A program made the position numbers and the translations under genes. A model generated the notes under the pieces. It was given only the letters and a program-made list of their open reading frames with translations. It had not been told where the DNA came from and ran no database searches. DNA of 64,000 nucleotides from Jannaschia sp. Os4. GTDB taxonomy: Bacteria; Pseudomonadota; Alphaproteobacteria; Rhodobacterales; Rhodobacteraceae. Within the stretch, counting starts at the first letter, position 1. Each line of letters opens with the position of its first letter. Positions 48,302 to 58,204 of this stretch are shown one piece after another. The stretch lies in contig NZ_JAFCAR010000004.1 of NCBI RefSeq assembly GCF_016820245.1, forward strand, positions 682,001 to 746,000, read 5' to 3'.

Positions 48302-48895
48302 TCAGGCCTCCTCGGCGACGGGCGCCTGCTCGCCGTCCACCATCGGGGCGTCGGGCTCGCGGCGCAGGATGTCAGCCACCTTCTTGCCGCGGCGGGCCGC
48401 GACGTTGCGGGGCGACTGCTGCTTGCTCAGGCCGTCCATGGTGGCGCGGATCATGTTGTAGGGGTTCTGGGAGCCCAGCGACTTGGCGACGACGTCGCCC
48501 ACGCCCAGCATCTCGAACACAGCGCGCATCGGACCACCGGCGATGATTCCGGTGCCCTCGGGGGCGGTCCGCATGACGACGCGGCCGGCACCGTGGCGCC
48601 CGTCGATGTCGTGGTGCAGCGTGCGCCCGTCCTTCAGGGCGACGCGGATCATCTGGCGGCGGGCCTGCTCGGTGGCCTTGCGGATGGCCTCGGGGACCTC
48701 CTTGGCCTTGCCCTTGCCGAAGCCCACGCGGCCCTTCTGGTCGCCCACGACCACAAGCGCCGCGAAGCCGAAGCGCTTGCCGCCCTTCACCGTCTTGGAG
48801 ACGCGGTTGATGGCGACCAAGCGGTCGGCGAATTCCGGGTTCTCGTCCCGGTCCCGTCCGCGGCCGCGGCCGCGGTTGTCGTCACGTCCTGCCAT
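48302..48895 (-). CDS. rpsE: Ribosomal protein S5
   Basis: A 197-residue 30S protein. The N-terminus is Arg/Asp-rich (residues 1-18), then [27 protein letters not shown] and [25 protein letters not shown], as in S5. Start chosen at MAGRDD with GAGG just before it. A family A REP-like pair separates it from rplR upstream. Confidence 0.97.
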   Translation of the reverse strand: MAGRDDNRGRGRGRDRDENPEFADRLVAINRVSKTVKGGKRFGFAALVVVGDQKGRVGFGKGKAKEVPEAIRKATEQARRQMIRVALKDGRTLHHDIDGRHGAGRVVMRTAPEGTGIIAGGPMRAVFEMLGVGDVVAKSLGSQNPYNMIRATMDGLSKQQSPRNVAARRGKKVADILRREPDAPMVDGEQAPVAEEA

Positions 48896-49000
48896 GAGGA
48901 CCTCCGTGATTGGCGGGCGCTGCGGCCCGGTGGTGTCGATCCAAGTGGCCGGCATGGCCCCGGATCATCGGGAGGGCCGCGTGGCCCCCCTCAGGCGCAT

Positions 49001-49055
49001 GATGGGGTGGAACCACATCCTACGGCTGCGGGGTAGGATGGGGTTGTACCCCATC
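49001..49055. repeat. REP-like pair, family A, between rplR and rpsE
   Basis: Arms 49001-49023 and 49033-49055 are inverted complements with a few mismatches and a 9-base centre. The right arm is GTAG plus a GATGGGGT-ACCCCATC hairpin, identical to the 39969 arm except for two loop bases. It begins 8 bases after the rplR stop. Confidence 0.87.
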
Positions 49056-49062
49056 TTCCCGG

Positions 49063-49422
49063 TCAGAACGTCAGGCCACCCTCGCGGGCGGCGTCGGCGA
49101 GCGCCTTGACCTTCCCGTGGTAGATGAACCCGCCCCGGTCAAACGTCACCTCGGTGACGCCGGCCGACTTGGCCCGCTCGGCGATCGCGGCGCCCACCTT
49201 GGCGGCGGCCTCCACGTTGTTCTTGCCGACGATCCCCAGATCCTTCTCGAGCGACGAGGCCGAGGCGATGGTCCGCCCCTGCGCGTCGTCGATCAGCTGG
49301 ACCGAGATGTTCTTGTTCGAGCGGTGCACCGACAGGCGGGGCTTGCCGCCGCCCAAGGCCCGCAGGCGGTTGCGGGTGCGCGAGCGCCGCCGCAGGAAGA
49401 GCTGTCGCTTGGTCAGGGCCAT
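49063..49422 (-). CDS. rplR: Ribosomal protein L18
   Basis: A 119-residue 50S protein that binds 5S rRNA; ending [26 protein letters not shown] is standard. Its start shares one base with the rplF stop region. Confidence 0.97.
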   Translation of the reverse strand: MALTKRQLFLRRRSRTRNRLRALGGGKPRLSVHRSNKNISVQLIDDAQGRTIASASSLEKDLGIVGKNNVEAAAKVGAAIAERAKSAGVTEVTFDRGGFIYHGKVKALADAAREGGLTF

Positions 49423-49955
49423 TACTTCTTCTTACCCTCCTTGCGGAAGATGTACTCGCCTTTGTAGCGGATGCCCTTGCCCTTGTAGGGCTCCGGCGGC
49501 CGCCACTCGCGGATGTTGGCGGCCACTTGGCCGACCTGCTGCGCATCGTTGCCCTCGACCACGATCTCCGTGGGCTTGGGCGCGGTCACGGTGACGCCTT
49601 GGGGCACCTCGAAGTTCACGTCGTGGCTGTAGCCGAGCGACAGCTTCAGGACGTTGCCCTGCATCTGCGCGCGGTAGCCGACGCCCGTGATCTCCAGCTC
49701 CTTCTTGAAGCCTTGGGTCACGCCCTGCACGAGGTTCGCCACCACTGTGCGGGACATCCCCCACTGCTGGCGGGCGCGCTTGGACTTGCCGCGCGGCTCG
49801 ACGGTGACGGTCTGGCCGTCCACGTTGAGCGTCACGTCGTCCGTCGCCGTGAACGAGAGGGTGCCCTTCGGCCCCTTCACGTTGATGGTCTGGCCCGAGA
49901 GGGACGCCTCCACGCCGGAGGGCAGCTCCACGGGCTTCTTGCCGATACGAGACAT
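49422..49955 (-). CDS. rplF: Ribosomal protein L6
   Basis: A 177-residue 50S protein: [31 protein letters not shown] at the start and [18 protein letters not shown] at the end. Start chosen at 49955. Located 10 bases after rpsH. Confidence 0.97.
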   Translation of the reverse strand: MSRIGKKPVELPSGVEASLSGQTINVKGPKGTLSFTATDDVTLNVDGQTVTVEPRGKSKRARQQWGMSRTVVANLVQGVTQGFKKELEITGVGYRAQMQGNVLKLSLGYSHDVNFEVPQGVTVTAPKPTEIVVEGNDAQQVGQVAANIREWRPPEPYKGKGIRYKGEYIFRKEGKKK

Positions 49956-49965
49956 TTCCCTCTCC

Positions 49966-50358
49966 TCAGAAGACGGTGCAGAGGACCTCGCCGCCGACGT
50001 TCTGGGAACGCGCGGTGGCATCGGTCATGACACCCTTGGGGGTGGAGACGATCGAGACGCCGAGGCCCTGACGGACCGACGGCAGGTCGGAGGCGCCCAC
50101 GTACACCCGGCGGCCGGGCTTGGAGACGCGCTTGAGTTCCCGGATCACCGGGGCGCCCTCGTAGTACTTGAGCGAGATCTCGATCTCGGGGTGGCCACGC
50201 TCGTCCGTGCCGGACTCGTAGCCGCGGATGTAGCCCTCGTCCGCCATCACGTCGAGCACCCACGCCCGCAGCTTGGAGGCCGGGGTGCGGACGGTCGACT
50301 TGCCCCGCATGGAGGCGTTGCGGATGCGGGTCAGCATATCGCCGATGGGATCGTTCAT
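49966..50358 (-). CDS. rpsH: Ribosomal protein S8
   Basis: A 130-residue 30S protein ([23 protein letters not shown] ... [22 protein letters not shown]). S8 is the translational repressor of the spc operon in E. coli. Confidence 0.97.
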   Translation of the reverse strand: MNDPIGDMLTRIRNASMRGKSTVRTPASKLRAWVLDVMADEGYIRGYESGTDERGHPEIEISLKYYEGAPVIRELKRVSKPGRRVYVGASDLPSVRQGLGVSIVSTPKGVMTDATARSQNVGGEVLCTVF

Positions 50359-50371
50359 TCTTGGATCCTCC

Positions 50372-50677
50372 TCACCAGCTCGACTTGACCATCCCGGGGA
50401 TCTTACCCTCGGAGGCCAACTCGCGCAGCATGATGCGGGACAGCTTCAGCTTGCGGTAGTAGCCACGGGGGCGACCGGTCAGCTGGCAGCGGTTGTTGAG
50501 ACGGGTCGCGGACGAGTTGCGGGGCAGCTCGGCCAGCTTCAGGCGCGCCTTGAAGCGCTCCTCCATCGGCTTGGACTCGTCGTTCGCGATCTCCTTCAGG
50601 GAGGCGCGCTTGTCGGCATACTTCGCCACCAGACGTTCGCGCTTCTTCTGACGCTGGATCATGGATTCTTTCGCCAT
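50372..50677 (-). CDS. rpsN: Ribosomal protein S14
   Basis: A 101-residue 30S protein of the zinc-free long type: [39 protein letters not shown]. The ordinary zinc CxxC pairs are absent, as normal for alphaproteobacteria. Confidence 0.97.
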   Translation of the reverse strand: MAKESMIQRQKKRERLVAKYADKRASLKEIANDESKPMEERFKARLKLAELPRNSSATRLNNRCQLTGRPRGYYRKLKLSRIMLRELASEGKIPGMVKSSW

Positions 50678-50688
50678 CTCTCAGCTCC

Positions 50689-51252
50689 TCAGGCAGCGAA
50701 CGGAAGGTTGAAGTGCTTGAGCAGCGACTTCGCCTCGGCATCGGTCGAGGCCGTGGTCACGAACGCGATGTCCATGCCCCAGTTCTCGTCGATCTGGTCG
50801 AAGTTGATCTCGGGGAACACGAGGTGCTCCTTGAGGCCCATGTTGTAGTTCCCGCGCCCGTCAAAGCCGTTGGCCGAGACGCCGCGGAAGTCGCGGACGC
50901 GCGGCAGGGCGATCGTCACCAGACGGTCGAGGAACTCGTACATGCGGTCGCCGCGCAGCGTGACCTTGGCACCCAGCGGCATCCCCTCGCGGACCCGGAA
51001 GCCGGCGATCGACTTCTTGGCCTTCGTCACGACGGCGCGCTGGCCCGCGATGGCGGTCAGGTCGTCCTGCGCCGACTTGGCCTTCTTGCTGTCGCGCACG
51101 GCCTCGGTGCCCGCGCCGATGTTCAGCACGATCTTGGTCAGCTTGGGCGCCTGCATGGCGTTCTTGTAGCCAAACTCCTCCATGAGGGCCGGCTTGATCG
51201 TCTCGGCGTACTGCGCCTTGAGACGGGGCGTGTAGTCAGCCTGATCGAGCAT
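50689..51252 (-). CDS. rplE: Ribosomal protein L5
   Basis: A 187-residue 50S protein that binds 5S r[28 protein letters not shown] and [30 protein letters not shown] are standard. Start at 51252 coincides with the end of rplX. Confidence 0.98.
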   Translation of the reverse strand: MLDQADYTPRLKAQYAETIKPALMEEFGYKNAMQAPKLTKIVLNIGAGTEAVRDSKKAKSAQDDLTAIAGQRAVVTKAKKSIAGFRVREGMPLGAKVTLRGDRMYEFLDRLVTIALPRVRDFRGVSANGFDGRGNYNMGLKEHLVFPEINFDQIDENWGMDIAFVTTASTDAEAKSLLKHFNLPFAA

Positions 51253-51557
51253 CAGATCGCGTCCCCCGTGGTCTTGGCGAAGCGCACCTTCTTGCCGTCC
51301 TCCATGCGGAAGCCGACGCGGGTGGCCTTGCCGTTGGCGTCCTGGACGGCGAGGTTCGACAGGTCGATCGGCATCGCCTTGGGGATGCGGCCCCCTTGGC
51401 TGGCCTGCGACTGCCGGGTGTGCCGGATCGCCATGTTGATCCCGTCGACCACGGCCTTGCCGGCCTTCGGGTCGACGGAGGTGATCTCGCCGGTCTTGCC
51501 CTTGTCCTTGCCGGACAGGACCACGACCGTGTCACCCTTGCGGAGCTTGGCGGCCAT
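51252..51557 (-). CDS. rplX: Ribosomal protein L24
   Basis: A 101-residue 50S protein: [22 protein letters not shown]. The ATG at 51557 overlaps the rplN stop (ATGA); a GTG one codon upstream is the alternative. Confidence 0.97.
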   Translation of the reverse strand: MAAKLRKGDTVVVLSGKDKGKTGEITSVDPKAGKAVVDGINMAIRHTRQSQASQGGRIPKAMPIDLSNLAVQDANGKATRVGFRMEDGKKVRFAKTTGDAI

Positions 51558-51925
51558 CACAGCACCTCCGGCGCGAGCGAGATGATCTTCATGAAGTTCT
51601 TGCCACGAAGCTCACGCACCACCGGCCCGAAGATGCGGGTGCCGATGGGCTCGTTGTTGTTGTTGAGGATCACGGCGGCGTTGCGGTCGAAGCGGATGGC
51701 GGTGCCATCGTCGCGGCGCACTTCCTTCGCCGTGCGGACGACGACCGCCTTGCGGACGTCCCCCTTCTTCACGCGGCCACGCGGGATGGCCTCCTTGACC
51801 GACACCACGATGATGTCGCCCACGGAGGCGTACTTCCGCTTGGATCCGCCCAGAACCTTGATGCACTGCACCCGGCGCGCGCCGGAGTTGTCAGCGACAT
51901 CCAGATTCGTCTGCATCTGGATCAT
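51557..51925 (-). CDS. rplN: Ribosomal protein L14
   Basis: A 122-residue 50S protein: [48 protein letters not shown]. It lies 100 bases after rpsQ. Confidence 0.98.
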   Translation of the reverse strand: MIQMQTNLDVADNSGARRVQCIKVLGGSKRKYASVGDIIVVSVKEAIPRGRVKKGDVRKAVVVRTAKEVRRDDGTAIRFDRNAAVILNNNNEPIGTRIFGPVVRELRGKNFMKIISLAPEVL

Positions 51926-52025
51926 TGGTTTCTCCCGACCTTCGGGGCGGGTGCAGACCCGTCGTCCCCGTGGTTTCTCATGTCGAAGGACGGCCCATGA
52001 AGGGCCGACCCCGGTTCGTCAAGCC

Positions 52026-52274
52026 TTACTCGGCGGCCGCGGCCTCGGAGGTCAGGATCTCCCAGCGCTTGGTCTTGGACTTCGGCGCGCATTCCTGGAT
52101 GCGGACCTTGTCGCCGACCTTGAACTGGTCCTGCTCGTCGTGGGCGCGGTACTTCTTGGTGCGGCGCACGGTCTTCTGGAGCAGCGGGTGCTTGAAGCGG
52201 CGCTCCACCAGCACGGTCACGGTCTGGCTGTTCTGGTCCGACACCACGGTGCCGTTGAGGATACGCTTGGGCAT
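52026..52274 (-). CDS. rpsQ: Ribosomal protein S17
   Basis: An 82-residue 30S protein: [42 protein letters not shown]. It starts 1 base after the rpmC stop. Confidence 0.97.
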   Translation of the reverse strand: MPKRILNGTVVSDQNSQTVTVLVERRFKHPLLQKTVRRTKKYRAHDEQDQFKVGDKVRIQECAPKSKTKRWEILTSEAAAAE

Positions 52275-52275
52275 C

Positions 52276-52488
52276 TCAGGCCTCCGGCTGCGAGGCCGCG
52301 TCGCGGGCCTTCTCGTTCAGGATCGTCATCACGCGCGCCACGTCCCGCTTCACGGTCCGCATCCGGGCGGTGTTCTCCAACTGGTTCGTGGCCTGCTGGA
52401 AGCGGAGGTTGAACGCCTCCTTCTTCAGGTCGTTGAGCTGCGTGCGCAGCTCGTCGGGGGTCTTGCCCCGCAGTTCGGTGGCGTTCAT
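52276..52488 (-). CDS. rpmC: Ribosomal protein L29
   Basis: A 70-residue 50S protein: [56 protein letters not shown]. Start chosen at 52488 (preceded by GGAGAG). Normally it directly follows rplP; here 4.5 kb separate them, so 52489-52633 probably holds a promoter. Confidence 0.97.
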   Translation of the reverse strand: MNATELRGKTPDELRTQLNDLKKEAFNLRFQQATNQLENTARMRTVKRDVARVMTILNEKARDAASQPEA

Positions 52489-52633
52489 GCGCCCTCTCCT
52501 GTGCAACATCACCGGCCGGCCCCCCAGAGGGGTCACCGCTGCGCCGATGGAGTGGTGAGGCGCGCCCTATCGCGCAGGTCGGAAGCGGGCGCAAGGGGGT
52601 CGGGACGGGGGGGCCTTCCGGCACGACGCGCCG

Positions 52634-53029
52634 TCACCTCCCCTGCGGCGCACCCCCCTGCCCCCGCAGCCAGTCCGCGAACGCGTCCTCCCCGACGGAC
52701 CCGTCCGCCAACCCCTCCATCATCCGCACGATCTCCGCCTGGTCGAAGGTTCGCTCCGTTCCGTTGATCCGCAGGAAGGTTGCGGCGGTCACGAACGCGG
52801 AGCGCTTGTTGCCGTCCACGAAGGCGTGCGCCTTCGCGATCCCGAACGCGTAGGCCGCGGCGAGCACCGGGAGGTCGGCCTCGCCGTAGGCATGACGGTT
52901 CATCGGTCGTGCCACGCCCGCCTCCAGAAGCGTCTGGTCGCGCATCCCCGGCGTTCCGCCGTGGCGGGCGATCTGACGGTCGTGGATGGCGACGATGGCG
53001 CGAAGCGGGATCCAGCGCGGCCCGGTCAC
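52634..53029 (-). CDS. doc: Doc-type toxin (Fic fold)
   Basis: A 131-residue protein of the Doc/death-on-curing family. The active-site loop is HAFVDGNKRSAFVTAATF (Fic motif HxFxDGNKR). The N-terminus IHDRQIARHGGTPGMRDQTLLEAGVARP is also Doc-like. Doc phosphorylates elongation factor Tu and stops translation. The GTG start overlaps the antitoxin stop by 4 bases (GTGA). Its partner is an AbrB-type protein rather than the classical Phd. It lies inside the break between rplP and rpmC, on the same strand as the ribosomal genes. Confidence 0.88.
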   Translation of the reverse strand: MTGPRWIPLRAIVAIHDRQIARHGGTPGMRDQTLLEAGVARPMNRHAYGEADLPVLAAAYAFGIAKAHAFVDGNKRSAFVTAATFLRINGTERTFDQAEIVRMMEGLADGSVGEDAFADWLRGQGGAPQGR

Positions 53030-53253
53030 GCCAGCGCCTGAAGCGCGTCCCGGTTCTCATCCATCACGATCTCGGCGGCGGCCATGGCCTCCGCGAACTC
53101 CGGGTCGTGGGCCATCAGCCTGAGCGACCCGTCGTCGCCCCGCACAACGTGCAGCGTGTCGCCTTCCTTGGCGTCGAGGAGCGCCAGCATCTCGGAGGTC
53201 AGCGTCATGACGGCCGAGTTGCCGACCTTCCTGATCTTCGCGCGCATGGACAT
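53026..53253 (-). CDS. AbrB/MazE-type antitoxin
   Basis: A 75-residue protein with an N-terminal SpoVT-AbrB swapped-hairpin domain (MSMRAKIRKVGNSAVMTLTSEMLALLDAKEGDTLHVV) and an acidic C-terminal tail that would wrap and block the toxin. It should neutralise Doc and repress its own promoter. A palindrome at 53282-53304, about 30 bases upstream of the start, is a candidate operator. An ATG at 53247 is an alternative start. Confidence 0.87.
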   Translation of the reverse strand: MSMRAKIRKVGNSAVMTLTSEMLALLDAKEGDTLHVVRGDDGSLRLMAHDPEFAEAMAAAEIVMDENRDALQALA

Positions 53254-53281
53254 GGGATCGCTCCGCCGTTGCAGGTCGCAA

Positions 53282-53304
53282 GGGGATATACGTCCGTATG
53301 CCCC
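53282..53304 (-). promoter_or_regulatory. Candidate operator of the AbrB-Doc pair
   Basis: GGGG-ATATACG-TC-CGTATG-CCCC reads as an imperfect inverted repeat with a perfect ATACG-TC-CGTAT core (53288-53299). It fills the gap between the upstream gene's stop (53305) and the antitoxin's leader. The T/A-rich centre stands out from the G/C-rich surroundings. Confidence 0.55.
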
Positions 53305-53907
53305 TCACGTCCAACGATAGTTGAAGCTCACCGAGACCCGCTCCTCCTCGGCCATGTTCATCGGCACCTCGTGGCGCAGCCACGACTCCCACAGGAGCAC
53401 GTCCCCCACCGCCGGGGTCACGTAGGCGAACGGCTTGCCCTCCCGGCGGGGGGGCGCGGCCATCATCATGGGCAGGCGCGGGTCCTCGAAGCGGATGGGG
53501 GAGGCGCCCTCCGGCAGGGCCACGTAGATGGTACCGGAGACGACCGAGTGCGGGTGGATGTGCCCCGAATGCGAGCCGCCCTCGGGGAGGACGTTGATCC
53601 AGATGTCCTCCAGGATCAGGGGCTTGTCCTCAAGCTCGAAGGTCAGCGCCTCGGCGAACCGGGCGACGTGGGCATCGAGCCGCTCCACCAGCGTGGCGAA
53701 GATCGGCATCCGCCACGGCAGGTCCGTCAGCGAGGCGTAGGAGGTGTAGCCGGGGTAGCCGTTGGCCTCGGACCATTCGTGGCCCGCCTCGTCGTCCTCC
53801 ATGACGGAAAGGCAGGTGGCGAGCAGTTCGGCGAGGTCGAGATCGCCCACCGGGCGGCGGTAGAGGCGGGTGGCGAAGAGGTCGAGGAGGTCGGGCGCGG
53901 GTGACAT
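53305..53907 (-). CDS. TIGR02466 family protein (2OG-Fe(II) oxygenase-like)
   Basis: A 200-residue cytoplasmic protein. The metal-binding pattern of the cupin-like oxygenase fold is seen as HSGHIHPHSVVSGTIYVALPEG, and later WESWLRHEVPMN and RVSVSFNYRW with the distal His and Arg. The family has no proven substrate. It is on the same strand as, and just upstream of, the AbrB-Doc pair. Confidence 0.82.
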   Translation of the reverse strand: MSPAPDLLDLFATRLYRRPVGDLDLAELLATCLSVMEDDEAGHEWSEANGYPGYTSYASLTDLPWRMPIFATLVERLDAHVARFAEALTFELEDKPLILEDIWINVLPEGGSHSGHIHPHSVVSGTIYVALPEGASPIRFEDPRLPMMMAAPPRREGKPFAYVTPAVGDVLLWESWLRHEVPMNMAEEERVSVSFNYRWT

Positions 53908-54355
53908 GGGGGGCCTCTAGGCGAGGGGCGGCGGGGGACGCAATCCGCCGGAGGGCAGCGAAAGGTTAACGCGGGGCGGGCGGAGGGCGGAATCCGACCT
54001 CCGGTCAGGGGGTTGGGCCGACTCGGGCCGGGGGGCGGGTGAGGTGCGCCCCCCGTGCATCCCCTGTACACCCCCCGTACATACGCGCGTACATACGGGG
54101 GCGGCGTTAACCACCGTTTCGGGGGATCACGGGAGGCGGAGCGGAGGGCGGATCAACCCGGTTCGAGATGCACCCGTGGCGGTCGGGTTCGGACCCGGCC
54201 TCGCCCGTGTTCCGCATGACTGGATCGCACCTGATCGAGACGCCCGTCGCGCCGTCTCGAAACGTGTCGGACGACCGCACCCATTCGAACCCTCGTGGTC
54301 CACGACAATCGACTTACGTTCCTGATGGACGCTGCCACACGGATGGACTGCAAAG
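53908..54355. other. Gene-free interval with GTACATACG repeats
   Basis: 448 bases with no supported gene. It contains two identical 10-base direct repeats CGTACATACG (54076-54085 and 54088-54097) preceded by two related TGTACA/CGTAC units (54065-54080), then a stretch (54150-54350) with clearly more A and T than the surroundings, leading into a broken lysE gene. The repeats may be a regulator site; nothing identifies the regulator. Confidence 0.5.
54076..54097. repeat. Tandem CGTACATACG repeats
   Basis: Two exact 10-base copies separated by CG, part of a run that also includes CCTGTACACCC just before. The spacing of 12 bases places both copies on nearly one face of the helix. Confidence 0.65.
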
Positions 54356-54963
54356 ATGGACCTCAGCCTTCTAATCGCTTTCTCGCTGATCTTCACCATC
54401 GACTCAGTCACGCCCGGCCCGGCGACCGCCGCCGTGGTGGCGAAGGGGGCGACGACGGTTTCTGGCGGACGATGCCGTTCATCGGAGGGCTCGTGTTGGG
54501 CGACCTGATCCTGTTCGCGCTCGCCGTCGCGGGCCTCGCGGCGCTTGCTGCCGCTCTCGGACCGCTCTTCGGGCTCATCAAATGGGTGGGCGTCGGCTAT
54601 CTGCTGTTCCTCGCCTGGCGCATGTGGATGGCGGAACCTGTCGCCATGTCGAGGACAGCCCCGGACGGCGAAGGACTACGGCTCATCGGCCTCGGCACGC
54701 TCCTTCCACTCGGCAATCCGAAGGCCATCGGTTTCTACGTGGCGATCCTGCCCACGGTGATGGACGTCTCTACCCTCTCGGCGACCGCCGTGCTGACGAT
54801 CGGGGCGATCATCGCTATGGTCTGGACGGCGACGTTGGCGGGCTACGCGGCCCTCGCAGACCGGGCGAGCCGGGTAATCCAGACGCCGCGCGCGCAGCGG
54901 TGGCTAAATCGCGGGTCAGCGACGGCGATGGTCGGAGCGGCAGGGACAATCGCCGCACGCTAG
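54356..54963 (+). pseudogene. Frameshifted LysE/RhtB-type amino-acid exporter
   Basis: The first 33 codons from the ATG at 54356 read as a normal LysE N-terminus (MDLSLLIAFSLIFTIDSVTPGPATA) in frame 2. From about 54445-54458 the match moves to frame 1 and continues as FWRTMPFIGGLVLGDLILFALAVAGL ... to the stop at 54963. The total length (608) is one base short of a whole number of codons, so a single-base deletion is the simplest reading, near the G5 run at 54445-54449. Either a real pseudogene or a sequencing error. The intact protein would have about 202 residues and six TM helices and export an amino acid. Confidence 0.8.
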
Positions 54964-55256
54964 GGTCGCCGCGCAGGACGTCCTCTGAGGTATACCCATC
55001 CCTGACACGAAAGCCGCCCGCCGGCCCGCGATCGCGCCTGCGGCGTCGACCACCCGCCGCGTCCCGTCCCGGCGCGCCGGGCGCCCGCCCCCGGCCCCGG
55101 GCGCGACATCGCGACCCGCGCGGGCGGCGGGCTGCGCCCTTTCCAACCCGCGCGGGGCCGTTACTGTGGACCTGGGTCTCATCGCAGCGAGCCTTGCGAG
55201 ACACCGGATGGCACGGCCCGCCCCTCCCCCAGATCCAGACCGATAGGAGCTGCCCC
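54964..55256. other. Leader region before the peptide-binding protein gene
   Basis: 293 bases without a supported gene. The G/C-rich middle (55020-55150) codes for nothing convincing on either strand. AGGAGCTG lies 8 bases before the next ATG and is the ribosome binding site. Confidence 0.5.
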
Positions 55257-56900
55257 ATGCGCACGCCCTCGATCCCCCCCCACGCCACGCAACTCGCCGC
55301 GGAGCATCTGGCGGGCAAGCTGTCCCGGCGCGAGTTCCTGACGCGCAGCACCTCGCTCGGCCTGACGGCGGCGGCGGCCTACGGCCTGATCGGCGCGGCG
55401 GTCCCGACGGCGGCCCATGCCCAAGCCCAAGAGGGCGGCACCATTCGCATCCAGTCGGACGTGCGCCCGCTGAAGGACCCGCGCACCTACGACTGGCCGC
55501 AGATGTCCAACTACTCGCGCGGCTGGCTGGAATACCTCGTGGAGTATCAGCGCGACGGCTCCTTCGCGCCGATGCTGCTGGAGTCGTGGGAGATCAACGA
55601 GGACGCCACCGCCTACACGCTGAACGTCCGGCCCGGCGTGACGTGGTCCGACGGAGAGCCCTTCACCGCCGAGGACGTGGCCCACAACATCCGCCGCTGG
55701 TGCGAGGGCGGGGTCGAGGGCAACTCCATGGCCGCGCGCATGGCCGCGCTGATCGACGAGGGCACGAACGAGGCGCGCGAGGGCGCGATCACGGTCGTGG
55801 ACGACACCACGGTGGCGCTGGCCTTGGGCAACCCGGACATCACGCTGATCGCGGGCTTCTCGGACTACCCGGCGGCGATCGTGCCGCAGGACTTCTCGGG
55901 CGACCCGATGACGTCCAAGGGCACCGGCCCCTACGTGCCCGAGGCGCTGGAGGTCGGCGTCGAGGCGTCCATGGTCCGCGGCGACCACGCGTGGTGGGGC
56001 ACGGAGGTCTTCGGCGGCCCCTATGCCGACCGCATCGTCTACGTCGACTACGGGACCGACCAGTCCGCCCACTTCGCGGCCGCCGAGTCCGAGGAGGTCG
56101 ACATGACCTACGAGTCCTTGGGCGAGTTCGTGGAGCTGTTCGACACGATCGGCTGGGAGCGCTCGGAGGTGGTCACGGCCAACACCATCTGCATCCGCCC
56201 CAATCAACAGGCCGAGGTGGACGGCATGCGCCCCTACGCGGACGCGCGCGTGCGCCGGGCGCTGGCGCTCGCGGTGTCGAACGACGTGCTTCTGGAGCTG
56301 GGCTACGCGGGCCTCGGCACGGTGGCGGAGAACCACCACGTCTGCCCGATCCATCCCGAATACGCCGAACTGCCCGCGCCGGTGTACGACCCCGCCCGCG
56401 CCCTCGCGCTGCTGGAAGAGGCGGGCTTGAGCGACTTCGAGCACGACCTAATCTCGATCGAGGATAACTGGCGTCGCGACACCTGCGACGCGGCGGCCGC
56501 GCAGCTGCGCGACGCGGGGATCGCGGTGCGCCGCACGGTGCTGCCGGGCTCCACGTTCTGGAACGACTGGGCGAAGTACCCGTTCTCGGCCACCGACTGG
56601 GCGCAGCGGCCCTTGGGCGTGCAGGTGCTGGCCTTGGCGTACCGCTCGGGCGAGGCGTGGAACGAGAGCGGGTTCGCCAACGCGGAGTTCGACCAGACGC
56701 TGCAGGAGGCGCTGTCGATCGCGGACGCCGACGCGCGGCGGGACCTGTCGGCGCGGCTGCAGGCGATCATGCAGGAGGAGGGGGTGGTCATCCAGCCCTA
56801 CTGGCGCTCGACCTTCCGGCACTTCCGCCCCGGGCTGGTGGGCGCGGAGCAGCACCCGACCTTCGAGATCCACGTCTACAAGCTGGGCCTCGCGGCCTGA
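55257..56900 (+). CDS. Tat-exported peptide-binding protein (SBP_bac_5), orphan
   Basis: A 547-residue substrate-binding protein. The start chosen (ATG 55257) precedes a twin-arginine signal SRREFLTRSTSLGLTAAAAYGLIGAA, so it is exported folded. The mature part carries EINEDATAYTLNVRPGVTWSDGEPFTAEDVAHNIRRW, the SBP_bac_5 signature, and DNDVLL-like VSNDVLLELGYAG. It should bind a peptide or similar ligand. No permease or ATPase genes are adjacent; it stands alone, on the strand opposite to the ribosomal genes, and may feed a transporter encoded elsewhere (for example the operon at 14705-20627). Confidence 0.88.
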   Translation: MRTPSIPPHATQLAAEHLAGKLSRREFLTRSTSLGLTAAAAYGLIGAAVPTAAHAQAQEGGTIRIQSDVRPLKDPRTYDWPQMSNYSRGWLEYLVEYQRDGSFAPMLLESWEINEDATAYTLNVRPGVTWSDGEPFTAEDVAHNIRRWCEGGVEGNSMAARMAALIDEGTNEAREGAITVVDDTTVALALGNPDITLIAGFSDYPAAIVPQDFSGDPMTSKGTGPYVPEALEVGVEASMVRGDHAWWGTEVFGGPYADRIVYVDYGTDQSAHFAAAESEEVDMTYESLGEFVELFDTIGWERSEVVTANTICIRPNQQAEVDGMRPYADARVRRALALAVSNDVLLELGYAGLGTVAENHHVCPIHPEYAELPAPVYDPARALALLEEAGLSDFEHDLISIEDNWRRDTCDAAAAQLRDAGIAVRRTVLPGSTFWNDWAKYPFSATDWAQRPLGVQVLALAYRSGEAWNESGFANAEFDQTLQEALSIADADARRDLSARLQAIMQEEGVVIQPYWRSTFRHFRPGLVGAEQHPTFEIHVYKLGLAA

Positions 56901-56946
56901 CGCCGGGACGGAGGGCGGCACGTCCGCCCTCCGTCCGTAAAGGAAA

Positions 56947-56966
56947 GGGGCGCCCGAAGGCGCCCC
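56947..56966 (-). terminator. Terminator after rplP
   Basis: A perfect 8-base stem (GGGGCGCC 56947-56954 with GGCGCCCC 56959-56966) and CGAA/TTCG tetraloop. On the minus strand it is followed by TTTCCTTTAC, so it is a good rho-independent terminator for rplB-rplP. It also lies 46 bases after the stop of the plus-strand binding-protein gene and may serve both. Confidence 0.82.
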
Positions 56967-57042
56967 GATCCATCCGGAGCGCGGCCCGGACGATCCCTGC
57001 GGGATCGCCTCCACCGCGCCGGTCGCGCCAAAGGCCGCGACC

Positions 57043-57468
57043 TTACTGGGTGACGTGCCAGTCCTCGCGCATGACGGTGCGGGTCTTCACCGGCAGCTTC
57101 ATGGCGGCGAGGCGCAGCGCCTCGCGGGCGACGGCGTCGGAGACGCCGTCGATCTCGAACATCACGCGGCCCGGCTTCACCTTGCAGGCCCAGTAGTCGA
57201 CCGAGCCCTTGCCTTTACCCATCCGCACCTCGGTGGGCTTGGACGTGACCGGCAGGTCCGGGAAGATCCGGATCCAGACCCGGCCCTGACGCTTCATATG
57301 GCGCGTCATGGCCCGGCGGGCGGCCTCGATCTGGCGCGCGGTAACGCGCTCCGGCTCCGTGGCCTTGAGGCCGTAGGTGCCGAAGTTCAGCGTCTCGCCG
57401 CCCTTGGCGTTGCCGTGGATGCGGCCCTTGTGGGCCTTGCGGTACTTGGTGCGCTTCGGTTGCAGCAT
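57043..57468 (-). CDS. rplP: Ribosomal protein L16
   Basis: A 141-residue 50S protein: [36 protein letters not shown] and [12 protein letters not shown]-like [33 protein letters not shown]. Last gene of the rplB-rplP segment, 13 bases after rpsC. Confidence 0.98.
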   Translation of the reverse strand: MLQPKRTKYRKAHKGRIHGNAKGGETLNFGTYGLKATEPERVTARQIEAARRAMTRHMKRQGRVWIRIFPDLPVTSKPTEVRMGKGKGSVDYWACKVKPGRVMFEIDGVSDAVAREALRLAAMKLPVKTRTVMREDWHVTQ

Positions 57469-57481
57469 CTAACGATCCTCC

Positions 57482-58203
<722 letters not shown>

Positions 58204-58204
<1 letters not shown>

